In this document: positions 52,442-62,453 of the stretch, piece by piece | How the letters are laid out: every line of letters starts with the position of its first letter | Position numbering within the stretch: position 1 is the first letter of the stretch | Assembly: GCF_002813915.1 (NCBI RefSeq) | Contig: NZ_CP019335.1 | Span: 316,888 to 380,887, forward strand | Direction: 5' to 3' | From: Tenacibaculum sp. SZ-18 | Lineage (GTDB): Bacteria > Bacteroidota > Bacteroidia > Flavobacteriales > Flavobacteriaceae | DNA: 64,000 nucleotides | Position numbers and translations under genes: made by a program | Notes under the pieces: model-generated | Databases searched by the model: none | Seen by the model: the letters and a program-made list of their open reading frames with translations, nothing else | What the model was told of the DNA's origin: nothing

Positions 52442-52958
52442 TAAAGTAATTCACGCATTATACAATGATGATGATATCTTAATGGATGCCGTTAAGAAAG
52501 TAAGAGGAGAACATCATCATATTGAAGAAGTATATACTCCTTTCCCAGTTCACGGGTTAGATAAAGCTTTAGGTTTAGCTCCAACTCGTTTAGCAATTAC
52601 TGCGTTCTTATATGGAATTACAGGAACGTCAATTGCGATTTGGTTAACTTGGTATACAATGATCGCCGATTGGCCGCAAGATATCGGTGGTAAGCCAAGT
52701 TTCACATGGTATGAGAATATGCCAGCATTTGTTCCAATTTTGTTTGAATTAACGGTATTCTTTGCAGCTCACTTAATGGTTATTACTTTTTATATGAGAA
52801 GTAGAATTTGGCCGTTTAAAGAAGCTGAGAATCCTGATCCTAGAACAACAGATGATCATTTTTTAATGGAAATTTCAGTTAGTGATAATGAAGAAGATTT
52901 AAAAACTTTATTAGAATCAACAGGAGCATTAGAAATCAAAGTAGTAGATAAGCACTAA
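52431..52958 (+). CDS. actD: Alternative complex III subunit D (DUF3341)
   Basis: 175 residues with two membrane spans (residues about 54-75 and 103-125) after an N-terminal soluble ferredoxin-like segment (KVRGEHHHIEEVYTPFPVHGLD), and an ending in cytosolic tail. This matches the DUF3341 family. It stabilises the membrane arm of the complex. Ten bases separate it from actE. Confidence 0.92.
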   Translation: MSTNKVIHALYNDDDILMDAVKKVRGEHHHIEEVYTPFPVHGLDKALGLAPTRLAITAFLYGITGTSIAIWLTWYTMIADWPQDIGGKPSFTWYENMPAFVPILFELTVFFAAHLMVITFYMRSRIWPFKEAENPDPRTTDDHFLMEISVSDNEEDLKTLLESTGALEIKVVDKH

Positions 52959-52967
52959 TAGATAGAT

Positions 52968-53516
52968 ATGAAGAGTATAAAAATAGTTATTGCTTTAGTT
53001 ATTGTTACAGTTATTGCTTCTTGTAACGATAAACGTAAATCTCAAGTACAATATATGCCAGACATGTATGTCTCTGTACCATACGATGCAAATGGATTTT
53101 CATCTGCGGGCGAAGTTCCAGTTAACAGATTACCTGTTGCAGGAACTGTTAGCAGAAGTGGCATTGTGGCTTATGATATTCCAGATACAAATGCTGGTTA
53201 CGAGAAGGCTAAGAATGAATTGAAGAATCCTTTAGCTAAAAACGAGAAAAACCTTGAAAATGGTAAGAAAATGTACGGTATTTACTGTGTAGTATGTCAT
53301 GGAAAGAAAGGTGATGGAAACGGAATATTAATGGAAAGAGAGAAATTCTTAGGTATTCCGAACTATAAAGATAGAGACATTACCGAGGGAAGTATTTATC
53401 ACGTATTAATGTACGGTAAAAACATGATGGGGTCACACTCAGGTCAATTGACATACAAAGAACGTTGGCAAGTAGTACAATACGTGCAGAAGTTAAGAAG
53501 CGAATTAAAAAAATAA
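52968..53516 (+). CDS. actE: Alternative complex III subunit E, cytochrome c lipoprotein
   Basis: 182 residues. A lipobox (VIASC, Cys19) predicts a lipid anchor. The heme site CVVCHGKKGDGNG and the Met ligand near GKNMMGSH belong to a mono-heme cytochrome c. It accepts electrons from ActA. Co-transcribed, with 22 bp to actF. Confidence 0.92.
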   Translation: MKSIKIVIALVIVTVIASCNDKRKSQVQYMPDMYVSVPYDANGFSSAGEVPVNRLPVAGTVSRSGIVAYDIPDTNAGYEKAKNELKNPLAKNEKNLENGKKMYGIYCVVCHGKKGDGNGILMEREKFLGIPNYKDRDITEGSIYHVLMYGKNMMGSHSGQLTYKERWQVVQYVQKLRSELKK

Positions 53517-53538
53517 GTCTATAATAGATAGTTAAGAT

Positions 53539-55224
53539 ATGTACCAGTTTTCAGGAAAATTAAAAATGCTAGCTATAATTTTAATGGCTGTAGGTTTGTT
53601 AGGAACGATATTAAGTTTTGTAAACACTCCTAGTTCATTAGAAGAAGCGAAAGCTATTTTAGCAGAACAGGAGGCATCACATCATGGTGGTCATGGGTCA
53701 TCTCATCACGGAGATGATTCTCATCATGCAAATCCTGTTAATAAAGCAGAAGATAAACATGTAACTAATCACAAGGAAGAGACAAAAGATTCTTACAAAT
53801 CTGAAACTCATAGTGAGGAGAGTCATTCAGAAGATTCTTTAAAAGTTTCCGAGAATCATGATGTTGTAACAAAGAATAATTTAACAGTAAAGAATGAGGA
53901 ACATTCAGATTCTAATTACAATGCTATTTCAAATGAACACAACTCAGAAGGGCACGCTGAAGATACAAGATTAACCGATAGTTTAAATGGTTACGTAGCT
54001 GACAAAGTACACGCTAATCCTTCCCATGACGTGGCACATTCAGCTCATGATACAGATCACGGAGATCACCATGCTGAACATGTATTTCACCAAATGCAAA
54101 ACAGACCTTGGTCTGCTGTATATGTATCCCTGTTATTCTTTTTAGGTATTACATTACTTGTAATGGCATTTTATGCGGCCCAAAGAATTGCTCATGCGGG
54201 TTGGTCGGTTGCTTTATTTAGAGTAATGGAAGCGATTACAGCAAACATTCATTATGTTAGTGTTTTTATGTTAATATTCATCATATTAACAGTTATGCAC
54301 AAAAATCATTTATTTCCATGGATGGCAGAAGGTACTTTTACTTTAGGTCACGAAAATTATGATCCTATCGTTGATGGAAAGAAATGGTGGATGAATGTTC
54401 CAGGTTGGGCAATTCGTAGTGTTATTTATTTAGCTATTTGGAATGGGTTTCGTTATATCATTCGAAAAAAATCGATTAAACAAGATAATGGTGATTTAAA
54501 ATTACACAAGAATATTTATAATTTATCCGTAGGATTTGTAGTTTTATTTATGATTACTGAAAGTATGATGTCATGGGACTGGATTATGGGTATTGATCCT
54601 CACTGGTTTTCAACATTATTTGGATGGTATGTGTTAGCTACTTTCTTAGTTTCGGCTTTAACCGTAATATGCTTAGTAACATTATATTTAAGATCTAAGG
54701 GTTATTTACCTATGGTAAATGATAGTCATATACATGATTTAGCTAAGTTTATGTTTGGATTTTCTGTGTTTTGGACATATTTGTGGTTTGCTCAGTTCAT
54801 GCTTATTTGGTATGCTGATATGCCAGAGGAGACAGTTTATTATGCTTTAAGATTCAAAGAGTATATTGTACCTTTTATTGGTATGCTTGCTTTTAACTTT
54901 ATCTTTCCAATTCTTTTATTAATTAATAGTGATTTTAAAACAATACCTTGGATATTAGTAATTGGTGGGTTATTTATACTTGTTGGACATTATGTGGATT
55001 TATTTGTAATGATTATGCCTGGTACTGTTGGGGGTCAATGGGGTTTTGGGATTGGAGAAATGAGTGCATTTCTTTTCTTCTTGGGACTTTTTATATACGC
55101 GACATTTACTGCTTTCTCAAAAGCAAATCCAGTCGCAAAAGGAAATCCGTTCCTGCATGAGAGTGAAACACATCACTATTACATCATTGAACACAGAGGG
55201 GAAGATAATAACGCGCATCATTAA
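53539..55224 (+). CDS. actF: Alternative complex III subunit F with a His-rich insertion
   Basis: 561 residues with about ten membrane spans, an NrfD-like paralogue of ActC. The first span is at residues 8-27. Residues about 44-186 form a soluble loop that is unusually rich in His (24 His), Asp and Glu, starting EASHHGGHGSSHHG. The membrane part resumes at about 195. This insertion is not part of the core fold and varies in length among relatives, as far as I recall. It could bind Cu, Zn or heme precursors near the CuA site, or only be a linker. 30 bp to coxB. Confidence 0.9.
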   Translation: MYQFSGKLKMLAIILMAVGLLGTILSFVNTPSSLEEAKAILAEQEASHHGGHGSSHHGDDSHHANPVNKAEDKHVTNHKEETKDSYKSETHSEESHSEDSLKVSENHDVVTKNNLTVKNEEHSDSNYNAISNEHNSEGHAEDTRLTDSLNGYVADKVHANPSHDVAHSAHDTDHGDHHAEHVFHQMQNRPWSAVYVSLLFFLGITLLVMAFYAAQRIAHAGWSVALFRVMEAITANIHYVSVFMLIFIILTVMHKNHLFPWMAEGTFTLGHENYDPIVDGKKWWMNVPGWAIRSVIYLAIWNGFRYIIRKKSIKQDNGDLKLHKNIYNLSVGFVVLFMITESMMSWDWIMGIDPHWFSTLFGWYVLATFLVSALTVICLVTLYLRSKGYLPMVNDSHIHDLAKFMFGFSVFWTYLWFAQFMLIWYADMPEETVYYALRFKEYIVPFIGMLAFNFIFPILLLINSDFKTIPWILVIGGLFILVGHYVDLFVMIMPGTVGGQWGFGIGEMSAFLFFLGLFIYATFTAFSKANPVAKGNPFLHESETHHYYIIEHRGEDNNAHH

Positions 55225-55254
55225 AATTAAGAATAAAAAAATAAGTATATAGGT

Positions 55255-56271
55255 ATGCTAGCTCTATTTTATATTTTCATTGCAGTAGCACTAGGAGTAA
55301 GTTTTTGGCAAATAACACGCATAATGAATTTACGTAAAGTTATTGCAACGGATGAAGACAACAACAAGCAAGGAAAGATAGCTCTTGGATTTATGGTTTT
55401 CTTATACGCAATGATGATTTATTGCTTATTAGCAATGAATGTTATCATGCTTCCAGAGAGTGCTTCATTAGAAGGTGAACACGATGATACTCTTTTTAAT
55501 ATGACTTTCATTTTAATAGGAATCGTTCAGTTTATCATGCAGTTTTTAATTTTTTACTTCACTTTTAAATATCGAGGTAGAAAGGATAAGAAAGCACTAT
55601 TTTTTGCTGATAGTCACAAACTGGAATTAATCTGGACCGTTATCCCTGCAGTTACGATCGTATTACTCATCGGTTACGGTTTATGGCAGTGGAACAACAT
55701 TATGTACGTAGGAGATGATGAGAATCCTATCGTGATCGAGGTATATTCGCAACAGTTTAGATGGGATGCTCGTTATGCTGGCTCAGATAATGAATTAGGA
55801 TTAGGAAATGTAAATTTTATAGACATCAACAACCGAAATACTATGGGGGTTGACATGAGTGATCCGAAGGCACAGGATGATAAGCAGGTAACTGAGTTAT
55901 ATTTACCTAAAGGAAAGAAAATACTTTTTAAATTCCGTTCACAGGATGTTTTACATTCGGCTTACATGCCTCACTTTAGAGCACAAATGAACTGTGTTCC
56001 GGGAATGGTTACTCAATTTTCATTTACACCAAAGTATACTACCGAAGAGATGCGTAGTAATCCTGAGGTGATGGCTAAGGCAAAAGGGATAAATAAAATT
56101 CGTCAAGCTAAGGGTGAAGATCCTTATGTATTCGATTATTTGTTATTATGTAATAAAATTTGTGGTGCTTCACATTACAATATGCAGATGAAAATAACTG
56201 TTGTAGAAGAAGAGGACTACAAAAAGTGGTTAGGTGAGCAAAAAACATTAGCTCAAGTTGTTATTAAGTAA
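55255..56271 (+). CDS. coxB: Cytochrome c oxidase subunit II
   Basis: 338 residues. Two membrane spans (about 1-20 and 85-110, with a further one at 132-150) precede the periplasmic cupredoxin domain. CuA ligands are seen: His in LHSAYMPH, CNKICGASHYNM with two Cys, His and Met. The sequence between the first His and the Cys pair has a long insertion, normal in Bacteroidota. It receives electrons from cytochrome c or ActE. Co-transcribed with coxA. Confidence 0.94.
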   Translation: MLALFYIFIAVALGVSFWQITRIMNLRKVIATDEDNNKQGKIALGFMVFLYAMMIYCLLAMNVIMLPESASLEGEHDDTLFNMTFILIGIVQFIMQFLIFYFTFKYRGRKDKKALFFADSHKLELIWTVIPAVTIVLLIGYGLWQWNNIMYVGDDENPIVIEVYSQQFRWDARYAGSDNELGLGNVNFIDINNRNTMGVDMSDPKAQDDKQVTELYLPKGKKILFKFRSQDVLHSAYMPHFRAQMNCVPGMVTQFSFTPKYTTEEMRSNPEVMAKAKGINKIRQAKGEDPYVFDYLLLCNKICGASHYNMQMKITVVEEEDYKKWLGEQKTLAQVVIK

Positions 56272-56304
56272 GATTTTAAACAAATTTATTAGATAAATTA
56301 AATT

Positions 56305-58083
56305 ATGTCAGGAGAACATCACCATCATAAAGAAACATTTGTAACTAAATATATTTTTAGTACGGATCACAAGATGATTTCGAAACAATTTTTGATTACA
56401 GGAATGTTTATGGGAATCATCGGTGTATTCATGTCCATGTTATTTCGTTTACAGATCGCTTGGCCAGAGAAGTCATTTTCTATCATAGAAGCTTTCTTAG
56501 GTTCTCATCAGCAAACTGACGGGGTAATGAATCCAGATACGTATTTAGCCCTAGTTACTATTCACGGTACTATTATGGTATTCTTTGTACTTACTGCAGG
56601 TTTAAGTGGTACATTTTCAAATCTTTTAATTCCATTACAGATTGGAGCAAGAGATATGGCATCAGGTTTCTTAAACATGGTTTCATATTGGTTATTCTTT
56701 ATTTCATCAGTTGTAATGGTAGTGTCCTTATTTGTTGAGGCAGGTCCAGCTTCGGCAGGTTGGACGATTTATCCTCCATTATCGGCATTACCAAAAGCTA
56801 TTCCGGGATCAGGAATGGGAATGACGTTATGGTTAGTATCGATGGCCATTTTTATTGCTTCATCATTAATTGGATCATTAAACTATATTGTTACTGTATT
56901 AAATTTGCGTACAAAAGGTATGAAAATGACAAGATTACCTTTAACTATGTGGGCATTTTTTGTGACAGCGATCATTGGTGTAATCTCGTTTCCAGTATTA
57001 TTATCAGCTGCTTTATTATTAATCTTTGACAGAAGTTTTGGAACGTCCTTCTATTTATCGGATATTTTTATATCAGGAGAAGTATTACATTATCAAGGAG
57101 GTTCACCAGTATTATTTGAACACCTATTTTGGTTCTTAGGACACCCTGAGGTATATATCATTTTATTACCGGCACTAGGAATATCATCTGAGGTAATATC
57201 AACAAATTCGAGGAAACCTATTTTTGGATATAGAGCAATGATTGGTTCGATTTTAGGTATCGCATTCTTATCAACTATTGTATGGGGTCACCACATGTTT
57301 GTATCAGGAATGAATCCATTCTTGGGTTCAGTTTTTACCTTTACAACAGTATTAATTGCAATACCTTCGGCGGTAAAAGCTTTTAATTACGTTACTACAT
57401 TATGGAAAGGTAACCTACAGTTAAATCCAGCAATGTTATTTTCAATTGGATTAGTTTCAACATTTGTTACAGGTGGATTAACAGGATTAGTTTTAGGAGA
57501 TTCGGCTTTAGATATTAATATCCACGATACATATTTTGTAGTGGCTCACTTCCACTTAGTAATGGGGGTATCTGCTTTATTTGGAATGTTTGCTGGTGTT
57601 TATCACTGGTATCCTAAGATGTATGGAAGAATGATGAATAAAGTAATGGGATATTGGCACTTTTGGTTAACAATTATTGCTGCCTATGGAGTGTTTTTTC
57701 CAATGCACTTTATCGGATTAGCTGGTTTACCACGTCGTTACTATACCAACACTTATTTTCCAATGTTCGATGATTTAGCAGATATCAATGTATTTATGAC
57801 TGTTATGGCAATCATTGGAGGACTAGCACAGTTGATTTTCTTAGCGAACTTTTTTATATCAATGTATAGAGGTCCGAAAGCATCTCAAAATCCATGGAAT
57901 TCGAATACATTAGAGTGGACAACACCTGTAGAGCATATTCATGGTAACTGGCCAGGGAAAATTCCAGAAGTACATAGATGGGCGTATGATTACAGTAAAA
58001 CTGACGATAATGGTAATTATATTCATGGTCAAGATTTTGTGTTGCAGTCTACACCATTAAAAGACGGAGAAGAGCCATCCTAA
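56305..58083 (+). CDS. coxA: Cytochrome c oxidase subunit I
   Basis: 592 residues with about twelve membrane spans, a heme-copper oxidase. HPEVYI holds the CuB His and the cross-linked Tyr. WGHHMFVSG and HDTYFVVAHFHLVMG carry the other CuB and heme a/a3 ligands. It reduces oxygen to water and pumps protons. The operon ends with this gene and a terminator; no coxC lies in the window. Confidence 0.96.
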   Translation: MSGEHHHHKETFVTKYIFSTDHKMISKQFLITGMFMGIIGVFMSMLFRLQIAWPEKSFSIIEAFLGSHQQTDGVMNPDTYLALVTIHGTIMVFFVLTAGLSGTFSNLLIPLQIGARDMASGFLNMVSYWLFFISSVVMVVSLFVEAGPASAGWTIYPPLSALPKAIPGSGMGMTLWLVSMAIFIASSLIGSLNYIVTVLNLRTKGMKMTRLPLTMWAFFVTAIIGVISFPVLLSAALLLIFDRSFGTSFYLSDIFISGEVLHYQGGSPVLFEHLFWFLGHPEVYIILLPALGISSEVISTNSRKPIFGYRAMIGSILGIAFLSTIVWGHHMFVSGMNPFLGSVFTFTTVLIAIPSAVKAFNYVTTLWKGNLQLNPAMLFSIGLVSTFVTGGLTGLVLGDSALDINIHDTYFVVAHFHLVMGVSALFGMFAGVYHWYPKMYGRMMNKVMGYWHFWLTIIAAYGVFFPMHFIGLAGLPRRYYTNTYFPMFDDLADINVFMTVMAIIGGLAQLIFLANFFISMYRGPKASQNPWNSNTLEWTTPVEHIHGNWPGKIPEVHRWAYDYSKTDDNGNYIHGQDFVLQSTPLKDGEEPS

Positions 58084-58106
58084 TTGGTTTAACATATTAT
58101 AATGAA

Positions 58107-58137
58107 GCCTTTCAATTTTATTGAAAGGTTTTTTTTT
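58107..58137 (+). terminator. Terminator of the ACIII-cox operon
   Basis: A cctttcaat/attgaaagg stem with a 3-base loop and nine T residues. Confidence 0.9.
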
Positions 58138-58169
58138 GTTTATATTTCAGTAAAATTAAATTTAGTAAT

Positions 58170-58523
58170 ATGAGTCATCTTATAAAGCTTACTTTATTAA
58201 TAATGTCAAGTATTTGTTTTTGTAATTGCAATTCCAGTAAGAAGTCGGTAGATTCTCAGACAGGATTATATTCAGAGGAGTCATATATCCAAGATGGCTA
58301 TGTAAAAGCCGTTATAAAGGATAATAAAAGCGATTCACCTTGTGGCAGTGTTTTAATAAGTATAGTCGATTCTAAGGATATATTAGACCCTGTTAATTTA
58401 GAAAATATAATAGGAAAATGGGGGAAGAATATTTGGTTAAAGTATAATTCACTAAGAATGCAAAATAGATGTGAAGTAGCACGTCCAATAAATGTTATAG
58501 CCATAAAAAAAAGAGATGAATAA
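58170..58523 (+). CDS. Small putative lipoprotein
   Basis: 117 residues with a hydrophobic N-terminus ending in a Cys-rich lipobox region (SSICFCNCN), so lipid anchoring is likely. The mature part is soluble with two further Cys (PCGS and NRCE) that might form a disulfide. No domain is recognised. It is monocistronic; its stop lies inside the bidirectional terminator at 58505. Confidence 0.6.
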   Translation: MSHLIKLTLLIMSSICFCNCNSSKKSVDSQTGLYSEESYIQDGYVKAVIKDNKSDSPCGSVLISIVDSKDILDPVNLENIIGKWGKNIWLKYNSLRMQNRCEVARPINVIAIKKRDE

Positions 58524-58540
58524 TTCATCTCTTTTTTATT
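58505..58540. terminator. Bidirectional terminator
   Basis: An aaaaaagagatgaat/attcatctctttttt stem with T-runs on both strands, between the convergent lipoprotein and GEVED/T9SS genes. Confidence 0.9.
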
Positions 58541-58557
58541 TTATATTAATTCATTCT

Positions 58558-61248
58558 TTATTTGACGAAAAGTTTAACTGTTTTGAATGCTCTTGTTGTA
58601 CCCATTCTTACGACGTATACACCAGTACTTGCAAAAGACATATCCAATGAGTATTTAAATTTTTTACCGTCTTTAGTTATATTATTAAAAACAATTTGCT
58701 TCCCTAGCATATTATAAACCCTAAAGCTTATCAGATCTTCATAATCCGTAGTTAATTCTATGTCAAATTGCCTATTAGGTAGCGACTTCACTTCTAATAC
58801 CGAATTCTCTAAAATAGCGTCATCAGTACTTAATGTTGTATCTACTATATTTACGGTATAATCGTGAACCTCACCATAATCGAAATTTGAACATGGCTCA
58901 TTTATATCACCTGTTGCGGTAACATCAATAGCTTTTACTCGTAAAATATGTAATCCTAAAGGTGCAGTTTGTGGAATGTTCAAATCGAAATTCTGTAAAC
59001 TACTAGCAATTGAAAAACTTTCACCAAGAATTAATTGTTCATTCCTTTCGAATTCACCATTATCATTAAAATCAATCCATGCAGATAGTCCTTCGCCAGA
59101 TGGATTATCTGACCAGTTATGTTGAGCTCGTAATAAATAAGCCGCCCCCACAGATCTATCCAAATCGGTAGTTAAATCTTTTCGGTTAACATATCCAGTA
59201 ATATTACCTGTAGAGTTACATCCGCTATTACCGTCATCAACATCAATATCCTCTAAAATAAATCTTTTAATACCATCAACATTACATCCACCTGCGGTTG
59301 GAGTGCATGTTCCAAGTTCATTAATTACCTGAATATTTGTTGAATTATTAAAATCATTGGCATCTTCAGCTAATTCTGTAAATACTTTTATATTGTAAGT
59401 TTGGTTTAAAGTAGATAAGTTCGCAAGCGATGAAAACGTAAATGTATCGGTTTGTGCTTGTGAAATTGTTCCAGTGTAATTTTCAGTAATTGTAGTACCA
59501 CCGTTTATCCTGTAACTTACCGGAAAGTTTGATTGATCAGAACGTCCAAAATTTTTGATTGTAACAGTTATTTGCTCCGAATTTGATAGAGTTCCACTTG
59601 TTGGGCTATCAATACTAAGAACACCAACATCGTTAAGTGGAGCAGGACTTAGTCTAAAAACACCCACCATATTACTTCTGTTACCGTTGTTAAAATACTC
59701 GCTTACAAACCAAAAGTCCGAGTCATTTGAAGGGTCTACAGTTAAATGAGAATAATCTGCATATCTGACAGCTGGATTATCCGAGTTACTTTCCACAATT
59801 AATTCTTCAATAGCAGTCATGGCATTCAATGGATCTCCATTAAGTCTTCCTGTATACCTTAGACTAATTCTTTCTGTTGAACTTACAGATGAATAGCCCA
59901 TACCAATGTTACCTGCTGCGTCCATTGCCATACTTGCACCAAAGGCATGTCTATTTTCGGGAGCTGTATAAGTTCCTTCTTGGTAAATAGACCATGGTTG
60001 ACCATCACCGCTCTGTCTTAATTCATACCATCTTATACCAGCTAGTTTACCATTAGCGTTTGTATTTACCACAAAATTAAATACAACGGAATTATGTGTA
60101 GCAAACTTTCTAAACTGCGCCTGATTCATTATTGTAGCCTGCATAGCATCAATATCCGGCCCTGATGGTTGAGGAAGGTTAGAAAAACCACCACCATCAA
60201 AAACCCCAGTAAATGGTGCTGTAGTAATTTCAGTAGCTGCAGAAATTGTTGAATTAGCCGGCGTTGTCCAGTCTACATTTATGGTCCATAATTTTAAATG
60301 ATCAGAATTTACATTCGTCCATGCATCATCCTGCATGTAAACAATTGTAGCATTTCCTCTAGCTGGTAAATTACCATCTGTTACGTTAAAAGCTTGTGGA
60401 CTGTAAAATCCGTTTGTTTCGATTCCTGGTAAAGAAAATGCTTGAATGCTAGCTGTTTGATCACCACTTAACATTTTATCTCTCTCTAGTACCCAAACTT
60501 GTCCATTACGAGTGTTACCACTGTTATCTGCTTCAGAAATATTTGCGGTAACATAATATCCATCCGACCAGATTGAGAATTTCGTGTAATCAGGGAACGT
60601 TCCAGTTTGAAATCCAGTTGCACTGTAAGTATGCCATCCATCATTTACTGGATCATTAGTTTGAGAAATAGCAACGTGGAAACCATTAGGTGAATTTTCA
60701 AATTCTGTAACTATATAACGATCTGCTTGAGCGTCATAAAGTACTATTGGGTCACCGTTAGGACTACCAGGGAATAATGTAGTTAAACTAGCGGCTGGAG
60801 TAGCTGGTGTTCCATTTTTATTAAAAATTCTAAACGAAGTATTCCATGAAGCGATGTAATAGTCTCTTCCTACTGCTCCAGTTGGATCTGAGGGAGTTGA
60901 CGTACTGGAGGTGGTTTCGAAAGTTAAACTCGTCGACTTAACTCTTCTAGATAAAGCACTCTTTTGTTTATTTAAGAGTGGGTCTAATCCTTTTGGTAAA
61001 CCTTTTCCTGGTACTACTTTATTACCTTGGGTTCTTTTGTCTTTACCGTAATAGTTATTCTTATTTATAGAAGCAGGAATAAAAGTCCCTTTCTTCAATT
61101 GTTCTGTTATACTTGGTACATAACGATATGTTAAGTTACCTTTCCATGATAGTTTTTGTGGTGTGTTAGGTACCTTCTCTTGTCCATATAAACTTGTTAA
61201 TAAACAAAGTGAAAGAAGGCAAAGTAAATGGGTAAATCTCGATTGCAT
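58558..61248 (-). CDS. T9SS-exported protein with GEVED and CARDB-like domains
   Basis: 896 residues. Signal peptide cleaved after LTSLYGQ. Residues about 95-540 form a beta-propeller-like region of no clear family (TSTPSDPTGAVGRDYYIASW). A CARDB-like domain follows (about 540-640). The GEVED domain, named for its motif, covers about 650-805 (LSAWIDFNDNGEFE and FDYGEVHDYTV). The last 75 residues are the T9SS type A sorting domain. Likely secreted or surface adhesin or enzyme; substrate unknown. A -7 box at 61281-61274 lies upstream. Confidence 0.85.
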   Translation of the reverse strand: MQSRFTHLLCLLSLCLLTSLYGQEKVPNTPQKLSWKGNLTYRYVPSITEQLKKGTFIPASINKNNYYGKDKRTQGNKVVPGKGLPKGLDPLLNKQKSALSRRVKSTSLTFETTSSTSTPSDPTGAVGRDYYIASWNTSFRIFNKNGTPATPAASLTTLFPGSPNGDPIVLYDAQADRYIVTEFENSPNGFHVAISQTNDPVNDGWHTYSATGFQTGTFPDYTKFSIWSDGYYVTANISEADNSGNTRNGQVWVLERDKMLSGDQTASIQAFSLPGIETNGFYSPQAFNVTDGNLPARGNATIVYMQDDAWTNVNSDHLKLWTINVDWTTPANSTISAATEITTAPFTGVFDGGGFSNLPQPSGPDIDAMQATIMNQAQFRKFATHNSVVFNFVVNTNANGKLAGIRWYELRQSGDGQPWSIYQEGTYTAPENRHAFGASMAMDAAGNIGMGYSSVSSTERISLRYTGRLNGDPLNAMTAIEELIVESNSDNPAVRYADYSHLTVDPSNDSDFWFVSEYFNNGNRSNMVGVFRLSPAPLNDVGVLSIDSPTSGTLSNSEQITVTIKNFGRSDQSNFPVSYRINGGTTITENYTGTISQAQTDTFTFSSLANLSTLNQTYNIKVFTELAEDANDFNNSTNIQVINELGTCTPTAGGCNVDGIKRFILEDIDVDDGNSGCNSTGNITGYVNRKDLTTDLDRSVGAAYLLRAQHNWSDNPSGEGLSAWIDFNDNGEFERNEQLILGESFSIASSLQNFDLNIPQTAPLGLHILRVKAIDVTATGDINEPCSNFDYGEVHDYTVNIVDTTLSTDDAILENSVLEVKSLPNRQFDIELTTDYEDLISFRVYNMLGKQIVFNNITKDGKKFKYSLDMSFASTGVYVVRMGTTRAFKTVKLFVK

Positions 61249-61273
61249 TTTTTCAATTAAATTAGTTGAAGAT

Positions 61274-61281
61274 CAAATATA
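61274..61281 (-). promoter_or_regulatory. -7 box of the GEVED/T9SS gene
   Basis: The minus strand reads tatatttg (TAnnTTTG), 26 bp before the ATG. Confidence 0.5.
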
Positions 61282-61381
61282 CATTATTATCAATATAATA
61301 CAGGTTTTACCTAAAATTTCAACAACTTTTCTGTAGAAAAAATGAAGTTTATTTGATTACGTAGTTTTATTCTTCTTAAAA

Positions 61382-61395
61382 GTAACAATTGTTAC
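61382..61395. promoter_or_regulatory. Perfect 14-bp palindrome upstream of ruvB
   Basis: gtaacaattgttac is its own reverse complement. It lies 22 bp upstream of the ruvB -7 box, inside or next to the -33 area, where a dimeric repressor or activator would bind. Its protein is unknown. Confidence 0.45.
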
Positions 61396-61417
61396 AATCA
61401 TAAAACTTGTTTTAAAG

Positions 61418-61425
61418 TATATTTG
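61418..61425 (+). promoter_or_regulatory. -7 box of ruvB
   Basis: tatatttg fits TAnnTTTG and ends five bases before the ruvB ATG, so the mRNA should have almost no leader. Confidence 0.6.
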
Positions 61426-61430
61426 CATTT

Positions 61431-62453
61431 ATGAATGATCACTTAAATCCTGATAGTACAAATTATTCGAGAGAAGAAATGGATGTTGAAAAGAAATTAC
61501 GTCCTTTATCCTTTGATGATTTTACAGGTCAGGAGCAAGCAATTGAAAATTTGAAAATATTTGTGGAGGCGGCAAATCAAAGAGATGAAGCTTTGGATCA
61601 TGCTTTGTTTCATGGGCCTCCAGGGTTAGGTAAAACCACGCTTGCCAATATTTTGGCAAATGAGTTAGGAGTAGGAATTAAAGTTACATCTGGTCCTGTT
61701 TTAGATAAACCGGGAGATTTAGCTGGTTTACTTACAAATTTAGATGAGAGAGATGTGCTTTTTATAGATGAGATTCATCGATTAAGTCCAGTTGTTGAAG
61801 AATATTTATATTCAGCAATGGAAGATTATAAAATCGATATAATGATTGAGTCAGGTCCAAATGCTAGAACTGTTCAAATAAGTTTAGAACCTTTTACCTT
61901 GGTAGGTGCAACAACAAGATCTGGTTTATTGACAGCTCCAATGAGAGCCCGTTTTGGCATTAGTAGTCGTTTACATTATTATTCTACTGAGCTTTTAACA
62001 ACTATCATCCAACGAAGTGCAATGATCTTGGGTGTTCCAATTTCAATGGAAGCGGCTATTGAAATTGCAGGTAGAAGTAGAGGTACTCCTAGGATAGCAA
62101 ATGCGTTACTGAGAAGAGTCCGAGATTTTGCTCAAATTAAAGGAGATGGGAATATTAATTTGAGCATTGCTCAATATGCTTTAAAAGCACTTAATGTAGA
62201 CGCACACGGATTGGATGAAATGGATAACAAAATTCTTCATACAATTATAAATAAGTTTAAAGGAGGGCCAGTGGGTATAACAACTTTGGCAACAGCTGTT
62301 GGTGAAAATGCAGAAACAATTGAAGAAGTATATGAGCCTTTTTTAATTCAAGAAGGATTTATTATGCGGACTCCTAGAGGTAGAGAAGTAACAGATTTAG
62401 CTTACAAACATTTAGGAAAAATAAAAGAAAGTAGTCAAGGAGAGTTGTTTTAA
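61431..62453 (+). CDS. ruvB: Holliday junction branch-migration ATPase RuvB
   Basis: 340 residues, the usual length. The AAA+ motifs are clear: Walker [10 protein letters not shown] (about 62-70), Walker B FIDEIHRL, sensor GATTRSG, and an arginine finger in MRARFG. A winged helix ends the protein ([15 protein letters not shown]). It drives branch migration with RuvA. The mRNA start lies next to the ATG. The SulP gene starts with GTG directly after its stop. Confidence 0.97.
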   Translation: MNDHLNPDSTNYSREEMDVEKKLRPLSFDDFTGQEQAIENLKIFVEAANQRDEALDHALFHGPPGLGKTTLANILANELGVGIKVTSGPVLDKPGDLAGLLTNLDERDVLFIDEIHRLSPVVEEYLYSAMEDYKIDIMIESGPNARTVQISLEPFTLVGATTRSGLLTAPMRARFGISSRLHYYSTELLTTIIQRSAMILGVPISMEAAIEIAGRSRGTPRIANALLRRVRDFAQIKGDGNINLSIAQYALKALNVDAHGLDEMDNKILHTIINKFKGGPVGITTLATAVGENAETIEEVYEPFLIQEGFIMRTPRGREVTDLAYKHLGKIKESSQGELF

